Below, one piece after another: positions 1-11,097 of a DNA stretch of 25,412 nt; position 1 is the stretch's first letter; every line of letters begins with the position of its first letter. Position numbers and translations under genes: made by a program. The notes beneath the pieces were generated by a model. That model saw only the letters and a list, made by a program, of their open reading frames with translations, was not told the DNA's origin and made no database searches. This DNA is from Saccoglossus kowalevskii (Eukaryota; Hemichordata; Enteropneusta; Harrimaniidae). The stretch is taken from assembly GCF_000003605.2 (NCBI RefSeq), contig NW_003120928.1, positions 187,960 through 213,371 on the forward strand. The letters are read 5' to 3'.

Positions 1-1375
1 TGGTATCGCGAATCTAGTTATTTCATTTGAAACTATTATCCTCACAGTCTGACAATATAACATTCAATCTCCCGACAAACTACACAATAACAACAATTAT
101 AATACGTATCGTATTAAGTCTAACTTGATTATTAAGCAACTTAAATAGGAAACAACAAAGTATCAACTTTCTTACCCTACTCGACGTGCGAGTTTTCCTT
201 ACCGATCATTGCAGCGCCTGGTTACGTGAGAAGGTCACGTGGCTATAGACACAGACAACAACTGTGACGTATATAGTCCTATTGTGAGATGTAATATGTC
301 TGGACACAGTGTTTTGTATAAAACACAGCTATGAGTCTACAATTAGTTTCACATTCATGCGTAAAAATGAAAAAGTGTCGAATATCGTCATTTTAAATGT
401 TGGGAGGTAATTTTTTTAAAAAACTTGTTGGATCCAACTTAAAGATTATTTACGATATTTTAACTACTACTGTAACTATAATTGAATTAATAAATTCTAT
501 TATTTTATTTATTTATTCTTGATATTTATAGAGCTATATATGACCCTATAGAGAGTTTAAATCTCAGGGACACATGCGATTTATTATTATTATACAAAAC
601 AATGCAACGACTATGATCCGCCGGGCTATAGGTGTTCTACAACCATTAATGATGGCACGAATTCGCCAAGCCAAGTAATCTGGTACACTATCCACCGTGA
701 CTCGACTATCCTGACATCACCAAAAAAAAAATGTCAGTTTGAGCGAGCTGACCTTTGCTCTATAATTTCTTGACTGTGATGTCAGATGACAACGAGATGG
801 GTGTCGATTCAATCACACAATCACCATATTACATGATCCTTACTAAACGCAAAGGCCCTCTGTAAGTAACTACTACCGAGGCCTGTGTTATCCAGCTGTA
901 ATAATCTGCGTAGGTCCCATAGCAGATGAAAGGATCTTCCACCAAATTGTAGCGTTTAATACGTGTTATGTGGTGGTCTCCAACAACGAATGACGACACT
1001 AATTCGCCCAAGCCTGAAATAAGGTATACTATCGACTAATACATAAATAGACAGACAGACTAATGGGTTAATCGCCGATTGGCGACACGGAAGTCCTAAA
1101 TAGCTCAAGCGTGACTTTACTTAAAACTTACGCCACTACCATTATATCGAAACAAAATCTGAACCAAACACCTGTTGGAAAAATCTCTTTACGTATACGT
1201 TCACGGAGAAGGCAACATGGCATGTCGTAAAGTATCTGTCTTGCTAACATTATCATAACGTGACAGAAAATTAATAATGTGCTGAGAATATATTTCAATA
1301 CTGGTAACAATAACTCATGAAAATATACGGGAAAAACATCAGTATTATCTTATGCGCATATTGGCATATGTGCTT
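1..1375. other. No gene seen
   Basis: AT-rich DNA with a diverged direct repeat pair (637-694, 978-1035) and a short A run at 721-730. A minus-strand frame of 60 codons at 829-1011 has no recognisable motif. Confidence 0.6.
637..1035 (+). repeat. Diverged 58-bp direct repeat pair (637-694 and 978-1035)
   Basis: CTACAACCATTAATGATGGC / CTCCAACAACGAATGACGAC followed by AC(G/T)AATTCGCC.AAGCC and GGTA(C/T)ACTATC. Roughly 70 percent identical by eye. The 283 bases between them show no gene. Confidence 0.45.
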
Positions 1376-1461
1376 ACCATACAAGCCGCAACGGCTGACG
1401 GAGCATATTCAGTATCATACCATACAAGCCACGACGGCTGACGGGGCGTATTCAGTAACTC
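1376..1461 (+). repeat. 43-bp tandem duplication
   Basis: Two adjacent copies (1376-1418 and 1419-1461) of ACCATACAAGCC..ACGGCTGACGG..TATTCAGTA, differing at a few bases. A 94-codon frame crosses it without recognisable similarity. Confidence 0.9.
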
Positions 1462-3107
1462 GGACCCCAGTACGTACGACAACGTTCCTATATTCGAACT
1501 TACCATGGTCACACGGTGACCATTCCGTTTTCACGTTAACACACAGCGATCTTTTTACATCAGCAGCTATCCTTGTTGGACTAAACGTTAGGAAGTCGTA
1601 AAACTGAAACACCGGGCACAGACACCTGTTCGAGTAATTTAAGCCATATACTGCTACGCACTGCTGCGTGTTTTTGTATAATAAGGGGTACACTTTTATT
1701 TCTCCTGGGATTTCCGCCGTGTCGTCTGATCAAATCGATTACTTTACCCTTCCTAGTGAACGTGTTTGCTGACCCGCGCCACAATTCATACAGGTTATTT
1801 TCATTCATAACCTATCTCTGTAAATATTCGAATGTTTCTATAGCAACCCCCAACAGAAGTGATGGTCCATCCCTAAACTAGCTGCGAAGGCCGCTAGGGA
1901 GTCGCATACTTTGTCGCATTTGTGCGCCCTCAGTCGACACGCATGAGTGAGCAACTAATACTTTGTGGCGTTGTACGACAATAGTTTAGATATCGCCGCG
2001 GGTGTATGAAGTAACTCAGGTGGAATCCGATTACTGACATCTTACTTACACCATTATTTGTAGCGAATTGCAGAGCATTGAAAGTGTGTAAATCAAGACA
2101 AGTGTCATTGTATGTGCGTTGTTTAGACGATATTCATTGTCGAATACTAGGTTATTTCAACCACGCTACACTGAGTACGCAGTTAACGTTGTGATTTTCA
2201 AGTTTCTAAATTTCTTGTAATGGGTTAACGTTAATAATGAAAAATGGACAGAGTTAACAAATGGGCCGTCTTTTTGTGGAGTTTATATTGATTAGAAACT
2301 CAACAATCTTACCAAAATGTGTGTTGGGGTATTTTCTGGCGTCGTTGAAAAATAAGACAGAAAAAAAAAAAAAACATCAAAGAATTAAACCGACAACCCC
2401 TTTCAAGCAACACTCAAATAAAGTGACCTTTCTCAGTTTCTCATGGTTGTGTCACTGACATATATATTTACATTTAAAGAGAATATCTACCATTCGCAAA
2501 ACGTTCGACAGTTAATTTGTCGTTTTATAACGGTTGGCATATACGGTGCTGGTTAAGTTGTTGTCATTCAAACAGAATTAACCTAACAAGTTTGGATTGT
2601 GAAACCTTTTCACTCGCTACTGATGGTGAGGTATAACTCGTTGTTCGTCGTAAACTTTCATGTGTGAACTATTATCTGGTAGAAGGGGAGACTCGAATTC
2701 GAACGCACAATCAACAAGATAAATTTGGCGGACAATTTAAATTACGGAAACAAAAATTAGCACACATGTCTTCAAGTTCGAAGCAGAACAAAAACAAAGC
2801 GCGTTATGTAACATGTCACAGCTCAAACCGAAACAATCGACAGTCCACTTCTAATGAATTACAGTAATAAATCGATTGTCATAAAGACTCAATGATCAAA
2901 GGATCATTTGTTTGTTTCAGTGTCAAGTTATGTTTGTCTCAGTACGCCACGAATCCGCCATTTTCGTTCACCCTCGTTCGCAGAGTATCGTGTTTTAATC
3001 ACTAAATCAGTCTTCGATGTATATATCCCACTACGGCGCGAGGAATAAATGTTAGATTGAAGGTATGCGTGGAATCAATGTATAATCGCTTGTACAAATT
3101 TAGGCAT
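1462..3107. other. Unassigned region with repeat copy A and small hairpins
   Basis: Besides dispersed repeat copy A, it holds an 8-bp hairpin ATGGTCAC/GTGACCAT at 1505-1523, an AATGATC/GATCATT hairpin near 2890-2907, and an AATCCGCCATTTTCG (YY1-like on the minus strand) near 2951. Overlapping frames on both strands at 1415-1808 have no family match I can name. Confidence 0.5.
1897..2189 (-). repeat. Dispersed repeat family 1, copy A
   Basis: Read on the minus strand it contains GTATTCGACAATGAATATCG and TCTAAACAACGCACATACAATG, followed by CAATGCTCTGCAATTCGC and GGGCGCACAAATG. It aligns along its length to 10735-10990 and, with a deletion, to 12718-12984. No coding sequence or clear terminal repeats; the element class is unknown. 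Confidence 0.75.
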
Positions 3108-3116
3108 GCATGAGCC

Positions 3117-3290
3117 CAATCTGATTAAAATCTGATGTAGTGTACGGGCTATAATTATTTTGGCTATAAACTTATTTTAATTTTATTTTTTATTACTTTT
3201 GTTATTAATGACTTTTTATTTTACTTTGATTTGGATTTTGTGATTTTTTAAAATTCCGCCCTACATACATCTGATCCGACGCCTATGTAA
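3117..3290 (+). repeat. Left terminal inverted repeat of the long-TIR element
   Basis: Begins CAATCTGATTAAAATC and ends near CGCCTATGTAA. Its inverse is 4409-4584. Very AT-rich in the middle (TTTTATTTTT runs), which would favour foldback. Confidence 0.85.
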
Positions 3291-3893
3291 GTCCCGTTCA
3301 AATCTCGCGTAAGTAACAGCATTCACAGCCCCCCTTTCATACAGGCTGTATACTTTTCAGTATAGCGATACTCTACGGGCAATCTTTCTGTACATTATAT
3401 TTTGCCCACTTGAATAAACCATTAATAGAAAATTGCTAGTATATTTTCATTTACAAAAGAAATTCCACAGCATTTTACAAGTTTTGTCATTACATTGAAT
3501 ATTTTTTTTCACTTCCAACAAATGTGTACACTTCCTGTTGCCGTGACATCTTCGCCAGCCAAGGTTCGTTTATTCAGTCATCGCTTCAATTTTACATCAA
3601 ACACTGAGCATAATTATCTAGAATGGAAGCAAAAAAATAAGTAAACCGTAATTATTAGAACACTGTAAACAGCTATAGTAAACAATGCAAACTGATTTTA
3701 AATTGTATAAAAAGACACCGGTGTTCGGTCGAACCGGTGGAAACAAAATCGTCACTCCTAGAATAACTACGCAAAAAAACGATCTAAACTCGAACCATTC
3801 GAGCCACAATATAAACATAAAAAAAATGACTTTCGTTGCATTTGACAGTGATAAACTTACCGAAAAGCCGTGTTTTTCTCGGTCGCTAACGTC

Positions 3894-4261
3894 CCGGGGG
3901 GGGGGGGGCTACTTGCATAGAAGTGCAATACGGGTATGTGCCGCCCGACTAGGGTGTCATTTCACGTTATTTTGTTTAGAAGTGGGTGGTCATTTATCAA
4001 TGGCTTGGTTTAGAAGTGTGTAGCATTTATTCAATTTTCACAGGTCCTTATATTCAAGGCCAAGTACCGGAAAAGGCTGAATAAATTGCATCGGCCGGAT
4101 GCGCTCACTGATTGCGAAAGTTTTTTTCGCTAAAAGCACTTTTGTTTAGAAGTGGGTATATAAATAGAAAAAAAATGGTTTAGAAGTGAGTATGGTTTAC
4201 GAGAGGTGGGCTTCACACCCTTACCCATTTAATGTGGAAGTAGCTTCCCCCGGGCCCCGGG
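3894..4261. mobile_element. Nested 368-bp MITE-like element with G/C-rich ends and 9-bp target duplication
   Basis: The direct repeat GCTAACGTC lies on both sides (3885-3893 and 4262-4270). The left end reads CCGGGG, a long G run, then GCTACTTGCA. The right end, read inverted, is CCCGGGGCCCGGGGGAAGCTACTTCCA, so the tips form an imperfect TIR of about 25 bp. Inside are four copies of GTTTAGAAGTGnGT at 3974, 4008, 4144 and 4178, in two pairs each 34 bp apart, plus a weaker copy near 3917. No coding capacity. It inserted into the long-TIR element and is therefore younger than it. Confidence 0.72.
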
Positions 4262-4408
4262 GCTAACGTCACGGTCGGTATAATCCGCCATTTTATTTGA
4301 GTGTGTTTGCCACCTGACTCTGCCCGGTGACGTCATCATGTGCGCTATAGAAGGAGGTCTGTGATTCGTTGACTAAAATCGTCGATAGTGGGTCTCGTTG
4401 AAATCTCG

Positions 4409-4584
4409 TTACATAGGCATCGGATCAGAGTATGTGGGGCGGAATTAAAAAAAATCACAAAATCAAAGTAAAATAATAAAATAAAAAGGCATTAATAACA
4501 AAAGTAATAAAAAAATAAAATTAAAATAAGTTTATAGCCAAAATAATTAAAGCCTGTACACTACATCAGATTTTAATCAGATTG
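4409..4584 (-). repeat. Right terminal inverted repeat of the long-TIR element
   Basis: Inverse copy of 3117-3290, ending GATTTTAATCAGATTG at 4584, directly before the second GCATGAGCC. Confidence 0.85.
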
Positions 4585-4593
4585 GCATGAGCC

Positions 4594-6188
4594 ATATGTA
4601 ATATTCGCGCCGTGAAACGTCTCCCAACAAGCCTTCATTTTACGTATGCATGTGAATCTAATTGCCGCCCCCATGCCGTGTTTTATGCTAAGGATGTGTA
4701 GTCCGACAATGCCAATGGAATCCATACAGACCGTGATAGTACAATGAGAGATGGTGGAATCGAGAAGTGAGCAGTCGACAGCGATATCTAGATACATTAA
4801 TAGACGAGCAAAGAGAAAAATGATTTGGCGTGACATTAGAATTATTTCAAATAGACAGATTATAACAAGTTACAATGAAAGTAGCTAACCTTCGAGAATA
4901 ATGGGGTACTTGTGTGCGATTGTTTCGCTAAGCCGGTGACGTTTTTGCTACACTAAACACAGCTTCAATCGCGGCACTGTTCTCACAAATATGTGTCCCA
5001 AATTCAGTGAACAATGAAACTGGTTCCCTCTTATAGAAACTTCAAGTTCTCCAAGTTAATTATTAAGCTGTAATCTTTATCGGCGTATCGATATCATGGG
5101 AATTGCTTTTAATTATACTATACTTTCAATTGCCGTCGACCTCAGTGTCACATTCCGTTGCTAAGGAAACTACAACTACGTACCAGCCGCGTTCAATTGA
5201 TTGAATTAATAGCTAATTGATGGCAGCGTAAACATTGTTGGTGGTTCATCAGTTACCATATTTCAGTCAGAACTTGAAAATAAAAATATGAATAAACAAT
5301 TGTCACCAACACAAATAATATAATACCACATTATTTTCCGTCCATGTCGTTTCATATGTGTAGTTTCTTTTTGCGTACAGTTTCTATAAAATTGGGAAAT
5401 TCTTCTTGAAAACGTTCCATCCTTGCTTATTAAACCTGACAATCTATTTTCTTATTAAGTGATTTTAAAAATTTTGCTGTTTTGATTATTATTGCATTTT
5501 CTGCTGGTGAAGTAAAATATCCATGGTCATAATAATTCCATATTGCTAGAAAACACTGTTTAAGTAAAAAGTACAACTTTTCTCGCTGGTATTTATTGTT
5601 CGAGAGTCAACACTGGTTTTAAACTTATATATAGTTCTTTATATTTTTCGGGTTTTGAGATAAAAAATATTGTTGCCCATTCAATTTGAATGTAGTGTTC
5701 GTGTTCACCCTGTTTTTCGCAATCTAGTAATTAGACTAGCAACTTAAAAAAACACATCGGATTAGAATTTAATATTCACATATATTTGTATACCAATCCG
5801 TCTAAAATTATCTGCTAAATAAGCTAGTAAAGGAATTGACTAGAAAAAGCAACATATCACATGCTCACACCAAGATTGGCTTTTTTCGTCCAAGTCACCG
5901 TTCCATTGTTCGAAATAGCTTACACTCACCGTGACCACACACAACAACGATGAAGCTGAAGACACTCGTCATATCGCACTATATACGAATTACATCTCAC
6001 TCTAAAGTTTTAGTGCCGCTTGGTTTGAATGGTAGTTGCTTTGAATGTTGTCAAAATCATCATAAATCTTGTACAACATATCCTAGAGTGATTACAATAA
6101 TGAAAAATATTTTGTGATTATACATCACGACTGTATTTATACCAAATGTGGGCTAGCTAAATTTCTCCGATATTTCAGGATTCATGGC
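4594..6188. other. No gene seen
   Basis: 4600-4840 is somewhat richer in GC and open on the minus strand for 87 codons (4573-4836), but that frame overlaps the transposon end and resembles nothing known. The rest is AT-rich with no repeats or open frames that I recognise. Confidence 0.5.
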
Positions 6189-6283
6189 CAAACAAACAAA
6201 CAAACAAACAAACAAACAAACAAACAAACAAACAAACAAGCAGACAAACAAACAAACAAACAAACAAACAAACAAACGAACAG
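6189..6283 (+). repeat. (CAAA)n / (AAAC)n microsatellite
   Basis: About 95 bp of CAAA repeats with minor interruptions (AAGCAGAC near 6238-6244 and a CGAA near 6277). Frames through it on both strands give only N-K-Q-T or C-L-F-V polymers. Confidence 0.97.
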
Positions 6284-6966
6284 CGCAGTGCACAGGTGTG
6301 TGGCATATTACAGTGTGGTAATGCAAACTTAACCGGCCAAGTTTCGGCGAAAACCGGCACTATCACAACCAATGAAAGCCATTCGACTTTAGTTATCTAT
6401 CTTAAGCCGTGGAAAATTATGTCATACTTAGACTTGCATACAGTCTCAATTTGCAGTAACCCGGGAGCAACAATTTGCGGCAACCCGATTTTCGCGGTAA
6501 CTTGGATTTCGCCATTTACACTCCCACATTTTATTTTATTGAGAAAACAACAACAATTTTAGCTGGAATTAATTAAACTTTTTTGGTATTTTGTATGGAA
6601 TTTATTTTCACTGATTTTTGGCGAGTTAAATGTAAAATATAGGGAAACGGTATATTCGCTGGATTTTAATTTTACTGAATCATTCTTTCAGCGAAAATTA
6701 GTATTCTACAGTTACTGTAGTATGTAGTATATTTACCATATGTTATGTCATGTCTTGATACCTCGTTACCCGCGATCTTGCTGTAATGTGTGTTAGTGAA
6801 TGTTTTCGTCTCTTCCTTGCCTTACTAACCGTGTAATCGTGTTGATTAGTGACGAAGGCTTCGTTTAGCACTGAACTATTGCAGGGTCTAGAACTCCTAG
6901 CGTGTCTGAATTTCTTATTGTATCGACCTGAAATAAAGAGTGTCCCTTGCTGGGGCCCGAGAGTGG
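6284..6966. other. No gene seen
   Basis: A short overlapping frame at 6296-6562 has no recognisable motif. Near 6896-6912 the TCCTAGCGTGTCTGAAT block links this stretch to family 2 repeats downstream. Confidence 0.5.
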
Positions 6967-7518
6967 ATAATCTCTATAAATATTAATTTAATAAACCAGT
7001 GTATGTCCGTTAATCAATATGCATCTGTGACAATACATGAACGTACCAAAAATATTGGAGAAGCAGAATGATGCCAAGTCTAGACTGTAATTACAGTAAT
7101 TTATCGAAATGATGAAATGGTGTAATGGATGAGAGCAAATTATTAAAATAAATATTATAATATTTGGCCTACTTTTAATTTGAAAATAAACTATATTTGA
7201 ATAGTACGATTTCCTTGGTTGCTACTTAATTCCTTGTTTATCATTTCGAATACGAACATTTTATGATTTCTACTAGTACATACAATATAAATACAGGATT
7301 TTGTTGCAGAAATTTTAGTATTTCGAATTGCGCATGTCCATTTTAGCGCAGTTTTACTACACAATATATTAGTCGTTTAGACAGCGCATGGTACCGTTAC
7401 GTGGAGCATGTCTACCTGCAATAGCGAGGCACATTTGAACCCTTATGTCATGTAAATTGTAATTAGCGCCACAAACCAGTCACCACACAAATAGAAAAAG
7501 ACACGCCCTAGATCCAGT
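6967..7518 (+). repeat. Dispersed repeat family 2, copy 1
   Basis: Shares blocks in the same order with 14331-14978: TCTATAAATATTxATTTAA, TGTATGTCCGTTAA, CATTTCGA, TGATTTCTACTxGTACATA, TGCGCATGTxCATTT, CACAAACxAGTC and CTCTAGAT-like ends. Diverged and with indels, about 550 bp here. No coding sequence. Confidence 0.6.
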
Positions 7519-8515
7519 ATATTAAAATAGAGATTATAATCTTTCGTTCTATTTCATTTAAAAAAAGGAGAACAACAACAACAAGATTTCACTGGCTTCT
7601 ACAAAGATAAAATAGGTTATAATAAAATGCTGACAATATTCGATGGTACATTGATTAAAAGATATGGTGATTACAATAAAAAAATAAACATTCTGTAGTG
7701 TGAATTATATAACTAGTCCAGAATAGATGTTATTCACTGCCCACTTCCACAATGTATTGGGAGTAAGTTGCTCAAATGAGTGTTTTTTTTTAAAAAAATG
7801 TTCCCACATTAGCATAAATTTGGCAGACTAAGCGCGATTAAAAATAAAACAACAGCAACATGTTGATATTTCTATGGTCGATACTATGACAAAGTAGGTA
7901 CATTGGTTGCAAGAGATGACGGTAATTGTGGTAATAATAGATGCGTTATGTCCCTAATGAGATGAAAATATCGCTTTGCGAATTAAATAATAGAAATATT
8001 CAAATCGTATTCATTACACTGTATTATTACATATATTATTGCACTGGGTATTTTCACCCTAACATATTAGGAAACGTTTCAAATATGGAACGATTACGGG
8101 CGTAAGTGTCCTCTAATAATAGAAACATGGCTTCCCCAAGGGTTTGACCGGACTCTATACAAAGCAGTTCCTAAGTCTGTTCTACACGTTTTGAACTTCG
8201 GCATTCTCATGATGTATTCCTGGAAGGAAAATATGTATGATAATAAGGTTATTACGAGGATAGTGCAAAGTATGCACTCAGACAACACGCGGTCGCATCG
8301 GCCTCCGTTGTGTATCGAAATTTGTGACTTTCAAGATTAGAAATGCCGTTGTCTCTCTGGTAATAATACTTGAATATTGGTATCATTAGACAAAGTCGTG
8401 GTTTTATTTTTTTTATTTTACCATTCATCTTCCGACCTGCCTAAAATTGATTCCAATTTACGACTTTACTCGGCATTTGTGCAATTTCATTCATTAAAAT
8501 CATTATTCATCATAA
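7519..8515. other. No gene seen upstream of the sulfotransferase relic
   Basis: AT-rich DNA. A 64-codon minus frame at 8094-8288 has no family features. The missing N-terminal half of the sulfotransferase was searched for by eye and not found. Confidence 0.45.
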
Positions 8516-8895
8516 TCTGCATACAGCAACAAATTTGAATTGCCATACAAACATGATTTTGATTGGATAGGACGAAAAATAATATCTCTTTATCGTTCTA
8601 AGGCAACTGGTAATGAACACAAGAAAAATGTAATGTTTCCCTAATTTGTACGTTTTCTGTTAAACTCCAAAATCTATTCTGGTTTCAACAAACACTGGGA
8701 TTTCCAGCTTAAATTGTGTTCGGTGTGTGAACATTCTTATAATTCTATTGGTCATTTTGAAAATATCGTGGAGAAATCAAATCCTTCCCTGAATTCAGTA
8801 CTCATGCAACTAACAGTTCTGATGAAAATATTTATTTGAAATACTTATCACAAGTTCCACCCAATGACCTAATTAAACTATATGAAAGGAACTAA
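8516..8895 (+). pseudogene. Carbohydrate sulfotransferase pseudogene (Sulfotransfer_2 type, C-terminal half)
   Basis: Golgi carbohydrate sulfotransferases of the CHST8-14 / HNK1ST group move sulphate from PAPS onto glycans. The + strand here translates to SAYSNKFE, the second half of the 3'-phosphate binding motif RhPfeRllSAYr.K, then WIGRKIISLYRS, NVMFP, a stop, FVRFLLNS, NKHWDFQLKLCSVC and YNSIGHFENIVEK. The last pieces match the family's FveFl, NeHW....lC.pC and YdfIGkfEtl segments. It is broken by an in-frame TAA at 8642-8644. A frame change near 8810-8820 is followed by YLSQVPPNDLIKLYERN, the family's C-terminal helix, and another TAA at 8893. No N-terminal half or PAPS 5' loop was found upstream. 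A retrocopy or decayed paralogue is likely; the match was made by eye. Confidence 0.72.
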
Positions 8896-9394
8896 ATTGT
8901 TTGGATATTTTTTTTATAAGAACTATTTTAAGGCCTACGTTCGTGTGCGCTTTTGAGCAATATTGTAATAATGAACTTATTAGGAATCTTCGAACTTATT
9001 CTGATTTTTGAATACATTTTATTCTCTTGCACAGAACACAGCAGTGGATCAAAACAAACAAATAATAATTAGCATACTACTATAGTACTGTACCAGTGCA
9101 TGTTCAGGAGAAGCACGGTCAACATATCGATATTTCAAAGTATCCTTTAAAATTACGTCAAGGAGTTAATCCAGTTGACCACTCGCTGCAAAATCGCCAA
9201 TGATAGAACAGCACAGAGATGGAATATCATGAATATACAATGCGATGAGTGGATATGACGGATACTAATTAATGAGACACGAGTCAATCGCTGCGCAGGG
9301 TTTCTCGTCTCATGATGAGAGCTGGCCAAACATAAGTCTAAAAAAAAAAAAAAAAACGTTTTTGTCTTAATCATTCTTGAAAAAAAAACTTTCT

Positions 9395-9478
9395 AATTCA
9401 TGCCTGGGATTGAACCACAAAACGGCGGCCGGTCCATACACTGGGTGAGTAGAATACAGACTTAGTTGACCGCCTGAA
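9395..9478 (-). other. Possible tRNA-like/SINE relic on the minus strand
   Basis: Read on the minus strand, GCGGTCAACTAAGTC lies about 40 bases before GTGGTTCAATCCCAGGC, the spacing and sequence expected of box A-like and box B promoter parts. The T-stem does not pair properly and no cloverleaf forms, so it is not called a tRNA gene. Confidence 0.3.
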
Positions 9479-10320
9479 ACTACTGGCCAAGATTTATTAA
9501 TGATTATTCCTGTTGTAAAAAGTAAATTTAGCTGGCTGGTGTGTATCTCATGAATGCATCATATTCTCCTATACCCAGAGTCCCAATTGGAAAATCAGAC
9601 GAACCGGAAATAGATTATCTGAAGCAGGGCAAATAGCAGTGACTCTAATATAAAACTATTACAAATTTAGGAATGAACGAAGTACGTGTAATTGACCTGT
9701 ACAATACCAAACCAGTTTTATGGTCATTAAATTCTTTTACACTTTACTGAACCAATTTTGGTCAAGTACTGATCTTATAACCATTCCTAGACAAAACTGC
9801 AAATGAGTGATGACTTAAATGCTCATCCTACTTTTGTGAACTGTCTTTATTTTCTACCGAGTGTAAGCTCTTCAGAAACAAAATTCTCTGAAACTCTATC
9901 TCTATATCCAAATAATACAAAATGCTGATTATTCAATATTTTGACACACGTTCTATAGTATTGATGAGTTGCGTACAGTTTATGTTGTTTTTTCAAATTT
10001 AGCTAGTTTTTTAAACTTGCTTGATATAATAGTATGTTGTTAATGTGATCAAACGTGAAAGAGTGTAAACAATATTAGAGCATTGAGTCGGTCTTGATGG
10101 TAGGTTGCACGCCAAACTGATATATGAAGATACTATACGTAAGTTTATCACAGATAGTTCCATCAATTACGTATAATCTAGTTTTTACTGTGCGAGATAT
10201 CATTCAATTCAACTATATTGAAATAATATAACTATACAAACTTACCGGAAGGTCCATATGATAGTTTTCATATTGGCAACCTTACATGAATGGATATGCC
10301 TTTAAATTAAATAAAACACT

Positions 10321-10495
10321 TAATTAGTATGCAAATTAACGAATAACATGCGATATCAACCACAAATGCAATAACCTCTAATTATAATTAATGCATATCA
10401 ATTAGCTAATTCGTATGCTAATTCAGTGTATTAATTCTACATCATAAAAATATAATTGCAATATCATAATAATTAGTAAATTAATTAATACATGC
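10321..10495. promoter_or_regulatory. AT-rich stretch dense in homeodomain/octamer-like sites
   Basis: Contains the octamer ATGCAAAT at 10329-10336, GTATGCTAATTC near 10413, and about ten TAAT/ATTA cores including TTAATTAATA. Composition alone would give many of these, so a regulatory role is only a suggestion. Confidence 0.2.
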
Positions 10496-10734
10496 GACAC
10501 TTTAATCCCATGTTTGGTGCATTTAATTGTTTTCAAGATTTGTAAACAGTATTTTTACATATACTGGATTGTATTGCTAGATAGATGTAATATCCTTCCA
10601 CTACAAACAAATTTTGAAAAACTCAACCACGAATGTAATAACAATTACGATTTTAGTTTCGTAGTATTGATATATTAAATAAAATTGGTGTACACAAAGC
10701 AGAATTGGAGCAAGTTAGTTAGTGCACACTGTTA

Positions 10735-10990
10735 CAGTAGCGTGTTTGTAATTATCTCGTATTTTGACAATGAATACCGTCTAAACAGCGCACATACAGT
10801 GGCACCTACAATGCTCTACCATTCACTACAAATAGAAGTGTAAGTAAGTTGTCAGAAATCGGATTACAGCAGAGTTACTTTATACACCTACAGCGATATT
10901 TAAACTATTGTTACACAACGCAACATTAACGTTGCTTACTCATTCGTGTCGACTGAAGGCTCTCAAATGTAACAAAGTAAGTGAGTCCCC
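10735..10990 (+). repeat. Dispersed repeat family 1, copy B
   Basis: Shares GACAATGAATACCGTCTAAA, CAGCGCACATACAGTG, CAATGCTCTACCATTCACTA and CGTGTCGACTGAAGG with copies A and C, in the orientation opposite to A. Its right part forms the start of a 125-codon composite frame that is not a gene. Confidence 0.75.
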
Positions 10991-11019
10991 AGCTTCTATC
11001 CAAACCTTTTCACCACCAT

Positions 11020-11097
11020 CACGCGCAGATTTAGGGGGAGGCCTCCCCCTTCAGCCCGCAAAAAAAAGCCCTTATCGAATTTCTGTATCCGCCAGTG
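11020..11097. mobile_element. Short hAT-type MITE remnant
   Basis: The left end CACGCGCAGATTTAGGGGG and the inverted right end CACTGGCGGATACAG are both variants of the GGCGGATCCAGGGGG tip common to hAT-derived MITEs. Only 78 bp remain, with a perfect 16-bp palindrome GGGGGAGGCCTCCCCC at 11034-11049, so the centre appears deleted. No target duplication is seen. Confidence 0.4.

Larger units (their letters stand above)
3117..4584. mobile_element. Long-TIR DNA transposon, non-autonomous, with 9-bp target duplication
   Basis: Left 3117-3290 and right 4409-4584 are inverted copies, about 175 bp each, differing by scattered substitutions and small indels. Both tips begin CAATCTGATTAAAATCTG when read inward. 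The direct repeat GCATGAGCC flanks the pair at 3108-3116 and 4585-4593, as expected of a 9-bp target-site duplication. The interior has no recognisable transposase; the longest frames (about 110 codons near 3685-4023) run across the border of a second, nested element. A 9-bp duplication with long TIRs resembles Mutator-like (MULE) non-autonomous elements, but the superfamily is inference. Confidence 0.85.
8896..10734. other. No gene seen
   Basis: A 17-19 base A run near 9341-9357, the possible tRNA-like relic at 9395-9478, and the TAAT-rich stretch at 10321-10495. A 36-codon frame at 9803-9913 is not recognised. Confidence 0.45.

Noticed and set aside
1415-1808. Minus-strand frames of 92 and 75 codons
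   Set aside because: They overlap in different frames with an opposite-strand frame and include a 43-bp tandem duplication; no motif recognised.
3685-4023. 112-codon + strand frame in the long-TIR element
   Set aside because: It crosses the border of the nested element including the G run (glycine string), so it cannot be an original transposon gene.
4573-4836. 87-codon minus-strand frame
   Set aside because: It overlaps the right end of the transposon and shows no recognisable family; hydrophobic runs alone are not enough.
6114-6372. Frames on both strands across the CAAA tract
   Set aside because: Low-complexity polymer translations.
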